From the NCBI GenBank assembly GCA_030248215.1, contig JASANG010000952.1:1-64000 (forward strand): a stretch of 64,000 bases of DNA, written 5' to 3'. The notes under the pieces were generated by a model, which made no database searches, was not told where the DNA came from, and saw only the letters and a list, made by a program, of their open reading frames with translations. The translations under genes and the position numbers were made by a program. Positions 58,938 through 64,000 of this stretch are shown here, piece after piece; position 1 is the stretch's first letter; each line of letters opens with the position of its first letter. The DNA comes from Enoplolaimus lenunculus (lineage: Eukaryota > Nematoda > Enoplea > Enoplida > Thoracostomopsidae).

Positions 58938-61900
58938 TCACGTTTCTTGCAAACGAATCCGTAACGTCGTTATATCCATTGGTTCAAGTGCTACAAGTTG
59001 TTCGGTCAGTGAGATTTGATGTTGTTCATACATCATCGTTAAGCTTGTTTGAACACCTGTTGGCTCCAGTAAGCCGTTAAATGTTGAAGTTATGTTTACC
59101 TATAATGAGATGTTAAACAAACCTTAAAATTATCTGCAACAATAACGTCCAAACAAGTATTAAACTAGTCAATTCTTTCACTGTCTGTGTGTGAACAGAT
59201 CAAACCAAAACTAACAACCCATCAGCGTTTCGGACGCAACTATTTTGTTAAATAAAAAATTAAGCAGTACAACATTAACATATTCTTACAAGCATGCAGC
59301 ACCTACTCCTTTCCAGTTACTGATAGATTTACTATAACCAACGAATAGTAAGTATCAACAGTTGGCATACTGTTATTATTTGACTTCTCCTATTTATTAT
59401 TATACATAAGATGCTACCGGAATTCCGGTTCCGTCAGGCAAATGCGGTATTTTTTATTATTCTGTTCCGGTTATAAATCGGCTATTTTTTCACCGGAATT
59501 TTCCAACATTTTCGGCATTGAAAATAATTTTTCTCATGCGAAAATTTAAGAAAAATTGGAATATTATTCTAATGTATTTTCTAAAATATCTCTGAGCGTG
59601 TACGTATTGCCGAAATTTTCAATTTGTGACATACTCTATAATTTATCATACCTTTCCCATCTACTGCATTTGCATTACATTAGGATTTTGGGATCCTAAA
59701 TGGTGTGTTTACACCATTAAAATGATAAAATAGCTTTTAAATGAAATTTGCGGCGACAAGCGTGTTTCGTTTTCCGGTTCTGGTGTTTTTCCAATTTTCC
59801 AGTTCCAGTTCCGCTATTTTATAATTCCGGTTGCACCCTGATTATCACAGCTTGAAAACCGCAGTGGCTACGGTTCACTAGTTTGATAACTATTATTAAC
59901 TGGCGATACGAGCTACATAGATTTGAGAATACAGTGCAAAATACATAGTATCATCATTCCTCTTGTCTAACTCGTTTTTCGAAATCGCTGAATTCAAATT
60001 TGAAAAAAACCCAAAATGCTACAAAACTGTATTTAGTGTTCTAAACGAGAGCAACCAGCAGCACTTACAGATCCGTTACTATCACCATCACAAAGCAAGG
60101 GTGCACTATGCGGGGCTCGGCAATCAGGCACAAATCGATGCAGCATTAATGCAATTTCGGATTTTGGCTTCTGAGTGTTTAGAGTACGCTGTTGACTAGG
60201 TTCTACTACTGGGTTGCTTAAGGCGACCGACGTTGGCGTGTATGTGTCAGGCTGTTGTAGAGTTCGTGTATTGATCACATGAATATCACAAGGGAATGTT
60301 GAAGAAAGCACAGTGGACGACGGATAAAAATCTGAATTTTATAAAGCAAATACGGTGACAATGTAAAGCTTGATTACATCTGACAAAACCTTAAAGCATC
60401 AGTTGTCTTGTTAACAGCCCAACAATGCAAAATAGTTTGAACAAAACTTGTGATCTTCTATGTGCCCCTAGTTTGAACGGGAGCTGATTTGTTCACCCTT
60501 TCATTATATTTTGGGAAAGGAAAAACCAAGGCCTGTAAACCAAAGACGCCTGACATATTAATGTATGCATAACATAATATGTAGTACGACTACACTTCAC
60601 AGTTCTGCATAATAATTAATACCTTTATATCGGTATAAAACTAAACGTAATCCTTTTGCAAAAATATCAATATTGCCAATATTCATAAAAAGAACAAATA
60701 GCGAAATTACAAATAGCGAAATTAAACCAGAATTGTTGCACTACTACTAACATAAAGAACAACACCAAACCGTTATTACCCAAGGCTTGTTTGACTTCTT
60801 TTTGGTACATCACTATTACAGGATACAGTAGTGTAAGAGATGTATGATGCGCTGGTAATGACAAATACCCAATCCTCGAGTTCACCTGAAATAAAACATT
60901 AGAATTATGCAGCTAAACATGCCTAATTGAGCGATAAGTAATATTCGTTGAAGAGGCATGCGCCGAAGGTACGTAGAACCCAGGATGCAACCGTATACCC
61001 AGTTCCAGTTTAAAATCCGGTAAAAACCGGTATCCGTTTCCGGTTTCAGTATCCGGTATAAACCTACCAGATACCGCTATTAGGGTTGTGGTTTGGAATA
61101 TATACCATGAATACTTTTGATAAGTTGACATTTAACATCTTACTGTGATTACTTTTCTGGGCAATGAAAGTTGATAAGTTTTTCACTAATAAAAAATCCA
61201 AGATAACAATAAATCTTAATTCAGTAAACATATAGTTCTACGCGACTCAATTACTTTCAACAGTGCTCATATTTACATCCTATATCCGGTAATATCTCTT
61301 TCCGGTTCCGGAAGAAATTCAATATCTGCTTCCGGTTTCGATAAAAATTCTAAATCCGTCTCCGATTCCGCCATCCGGCAATTTAATATCTGATTGTACT
61401 TTGTTAGAACCACTGCAATTTTTAATTATAGCACTCGATTACATTTTGGGAACACATTTTTGCAACGCTTAGGTTTAGGCTTAGGAATACGCTTAATCTG
61501 CTGTTACGCCCCTTAAAGTAACATTGGCCCAACCACTAATCATAAAAACATATCTTTCAGAGAACCTAAAGTACGATGTTAATGTAGTTATAACGGTCAG
61601 TTCCACGGATGAGTTCGAATCACATGCCAAGCGTCATATACAAAGCCAGGAATTGGAACTAAGGGTACGTGCCGCCGACTACTCGAGAAAGCTAAAATTA
61701 CTTGATAGGCAGATTCGGAATCTGGAACAACGAAGAAATCATCTAAAAAAATCTCAAGGTGATTATGGTCTGTTTAAAATTGTAGACTAAATGGGTTATA
61801 TTTAGATGCAACTACAGAATAATACGTCAACGAACATTATTGAGCCGGCTGGGATATCATTTTTGCCGAATTTGCCAGGCAATCAAAACCGTAACGAGCG

Positions 61901-64000
61901 TTCAATTGAGAAAACACAGTTGGTTTCAGACAACCTTATGAGTTCACATGGCAAACCGATAGAAGGAGGAATACATATACCGCGTTAAAAACGAGATGCG
62001 AGATATAAGTTAACAGAAATTTAAAGGATGAAAAAATCGCAAAAGAATGCAAAGCAGGACAGATATAGATCACGACATTGTAAACGCTAAATTCAGAATT
62101 TGTAGGAATTATAGAACAGTTGGCATCATACTAAGATAGATTGGCACTTAGAAATTGCGAAGTTAAGATTTAGTGCGCAGGCCTTTTCAGTAACATAAGC
62201 CAACACTTTTATAATAGTGTTATCTGATAAATCAAAGTGTACATTAGTGCAAGTTTTGCATTGGGTTTAAAAAAATAACAGCAAGAACATTGTTATCCAA
62301 TTAAAGGCAACCGTGTAAAATTTGAAAGTAAACATATGTTTATCGTCTTACATCTGGTTTGCCAACACTCAGTGATTCGAATAAAATTCGGAACATGGAA
62401 GATGTGATAAGGTTATCGGTGACACCTTGTTCCAAGCCTCGATTATCATCTTGCATCAAACGTCTATCGAGCACAACTTCAACTATCCCTGAAAAAAATA
62501 CCAACTTATAAAACATGTTGAGTTGCATAAACATACTTTGTATGTATATTTTTCCGTGTTCTGTTCTACTTTACAAAGCGCTCGCGCGCACAGCTATCTG
62601 CAATTTACAACCAGAATCATTATCTAAGAAGTATAAGATAGCAACAAAACCGCAAACAAAATAAAATTTTTTCATCGATTCCATTTTATCTGTAATCGGA
62701 AAGGGAACTGATTTTAGCTCGGAATTATACCCGAAATCGTAATTCCATTTAAACCCCGGTGAGGACCTCAATTTACTATAGCTCATACCTTTTTCTAAAT
62801 GCCCTGCTCCAAGAGGCTGAGCAGTGAGCAATGTAAAACGCAGCGAGTCATCTTCGATAAACGCTGAAGTTGTCATTGGATAGAAATTTGCTTGAACAGG
62901 AAGCTTTGAATAGTATTTTCGCTTGATCATCTGGAGTGAAAGCAACCGTAACAAAAAGACATGACTTTATATTTCGAAATAAAAGACATATAATATCACC
63001 CCTGCTGCATGGTTACAAAAACTAATGGCTGGCGCAGCAACTGTTTCCACGGTTTGTTCTATCTTAAAGACATGCTTTTTAAGATTACACAACGTTTGTC
63101 ATGGCGCTATACTTGTCGCGGGCGTTTTCCGATACTGTATCCACTGTGACCCTATATTGACCATAATCAAAAATTAGTAACCATGATACATCCTTCAACA
63201 CGTAACACTGCAAAACACCGTAGCTACAACATTTACCTGAAGCCCGTTTAAATCCGTATAAAAGGTGCGATCGGTGTTTTGTACATCGGTAGTAAATTGC
63301 ATAGCTAGTTCATAATTGAACTCTTGCTTAATATCGACTTCGTTGCGAAAGTGAATGCTCTGACTCTCTAAACCTAAAACAATAAAAATACAAATAACCG
63401 TCATAGAAGACAAATTAGGAAACTAAGCCAGGGTGCAATCAAAATTCCGATTGAAAACCAGTTCCGATCTACATTTCAATTCCACTTGGACGTATAATGA
63501 AAATCGGAACTTTATTCATTTATTTTGATGTAATGTTGTCATAGTTTTTGCTTCTTAATTAGATAATTCTACTAAATTATATATTACATGTACACATGAA
63601 TTCTTTGAAAACGTAGTTAAACAATACAAAACAATCTGAAACATATGTTGCAATGGAGCACAGAAAAATAGTGTGGAATCTAAAAATTTCTAATTCTGAT
63701 TCATTCTTCTTCAGGTGCACAATTCCGAATCCTATTTAATTCAGCTCCGCTTGGCAACCTGCGTTAAGCCACTGCCAAACGTCCATCGTTAGAGTTTAAA
63801 CAAAATAAAAAATTGTTCTTTAAAAATAATTGGTTTCCGAAAATGGTCATCTCATAGTTATGGGTGTAATATTCAAACAACGACACTGTTTAGTTAAAGA
63901 AACAATGGCAAAGGAATTCTGTTCAACCACAGAAAGTTCAACTAACCTTTGACCTTCATTATGCGAGCAGAATGTTTCGCTTGGAAAAAAACCGCATGAA
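58938..64000 (-). CDS. MAN2A: Golgi alpha-mannosidase II (GH38), C-terminal part
   Basis: Seven minus-strand exons join in phase: 64000-63957 (runs off the window), 63373-63237, 62930-62789, 62488-62352, 60885-60780, 60331-60069 and 59099-58938, stop TGA at 58938-58940, about 329 residues. Matches to MAN2A1/MAN2A2 in order: [93 protein letters not shown] and the end [16 protein letters not shown]. This is the all-beta C-terminal region of the glycosidase; the catalytic Asp, the Zn ligands and the signal anchor lie in exons right of the window. The enzyme trims two mannoses from GlcNAcMan5 N-glycans in the Golgi. The intron 62351-60886 hosts two plus-strand frames and a family B MITE. I cannot tell A1 from A2 orthology. 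Confidence 0.95.
59402..59840 (-). mobile_element. Family A-type MITE, long copy
   Basis: Ends AATTCCGGTTGCACCCTG at 59840. CCGGAATTCCGGTTCCGTCA near the left, and CCGGAATTTTCC and CCGGTTCTGG words inside. The left tip is uncertain. Lies in the last MAN2A intron. Confidence 0.5.
61415..61529. mobile_element. Family B MITE, truncated copy
   Basis: Right end CTTAAAGTAACATTGGCC with the TTTAGGCTTAGGAATACGCT block. Flanks GAACCACT (61407-61414) and CAACCACT (61530-61537) agree at seven of eight, so the boundaries are good although the left terminal repeat is missing. Confidence 0.65.
61561..61790 (+). CDS. Candidate exon, coiled-coil peptide, opposite strand in a MAN2A intron
   Basis: After a good acceptor (ATATCTTTCAG) a frame runs 76 codons to [23 protein letters not shown], then a charged heptad-like stretch [20 protein letters not shown] followed by [20 protein letters not shown]. 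The second half reads as an amphipathic coiled coil. A GTGATT donor at 61759 is possible. I recognise no family. It could be an exon of a nested or overlapping plus-strand gene, or a relic; codon use favours former coding function. Confidence 0.4.
61806..61988 (+). CDS. Candidate exon or small ORF downstream of the coiled-coil exon
   Basis: ATG directly after TATATTTAG, 60 codons to [43 protein letters not shown] and [15 protein letters not shown]. Polar, proline- and asparagine-rich, mixed codon use. A 47-base intron from 61759 would join it out of phase with the preceding frame, so the two are not simply spliced together. No homology recognised. Confidence 0.25.
   Translation: MQLQNNTSTNIIEPAGISFLPNLPGNQNRNERSIEKTQLVSDNLMSSHGKPIEGGIHIPR
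63429..63761 (+). mobile_element. Family A-type MITE in a MAN2A intron
   Basis: Starts CAGGGTGCAATCAAAATTCC and ends CCGCTTGGCAACCTG. Flanks AACTAAGC and CGTTAAGC agree at five of eight. About 333 bp with AATTCCGAT and GAATTCCGA words near the ends. Confidence 0.5.

Noticed and set aside
1-64000. Retroviral, LTR, Polinton or LINE coding remains, and CRISPR-like arrays
   Set aside because: No reverse transcriptase, integrase, capsid or envelope motif was recognised in any frame, and the direct repeats seen are satellites or MITE parts, not spaced repeat-spacer arrays.

Overview
Eukaryotic nuclear DNA from a metazoan, most likely a non-vertebrate. It is AT-rich and intron-rich, with GT-AG introns from about 70 bp to several kb and a heavy load of short non-autonomous DNA transposons. 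The conserved proteins (TMEM161, NRBP1/Madm, OSBPL11/ORP11, Golgi alpha-mannosidase II) are animal genes, but I cannot fix the phylum by eye. I found no bacterial-type operons, no CRISPR array, no rRNA gene and no recognisable reverse transcriptase or viral coding sequence.

Layout: (1) 2597-5757, minus: N-terminal half of a TMEM161-type multipass membrane protein; its C-terminal exons lie left of the window. (2) 5.8-15 kb: no recognised gene, many MITEs. (3) 15084-18243, plus: a three-exon, phase-consistent gene for a Ser/Arg/Lys-rich protein of about 275 residues that I do not recognise. (4) 18.2-27 kb: repeats, ending in a 600 bp element that carries only a transposase C-terminal domain. 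(5) 27047-36060, plus: complete NRBP1 pseudokinase gene, 17 coding exons that join in frame to 636 residues. (6) 36-42.4 kb: GC-rich minisatellite and a nest of repeats (inverted tandem arrays holding a mariner-type MITE that holds a helentron-like element). (7) 42365-51635, minus: OSBPL11-type lipid-transfer gene (PH plus ORD). (8) 51.6-58.9 kb: repeats and two unassigned small ORFs. (9) 58938-64000, minus: C-terminal third of alpha-mannosidase II (GH38), 5' part beyond the right edge; an intron of it holds two open frames on the opposite strand.

The conserved genes are ordinary housekeeping genes (membrane protein, signalling/ubiquitin adaptor, lipid transfer, N-glycan trimming) with no sign of joint function. 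The unusual content is the mobile DNA: at least eight MITE families defined here from terminal inverted repeats (TIRs) and target-site duplications (TSDs). They include a TTAA-flanked family that carries a tRNA-like Pol III promoter, a GGCCCATG-ended family with TTAGGC hexamer runs, and a hAT-type CAGGGTGCAACCGG family with about a dozen copies. Family letters (A, B, C, D, E, F, G, I) are my own labels.
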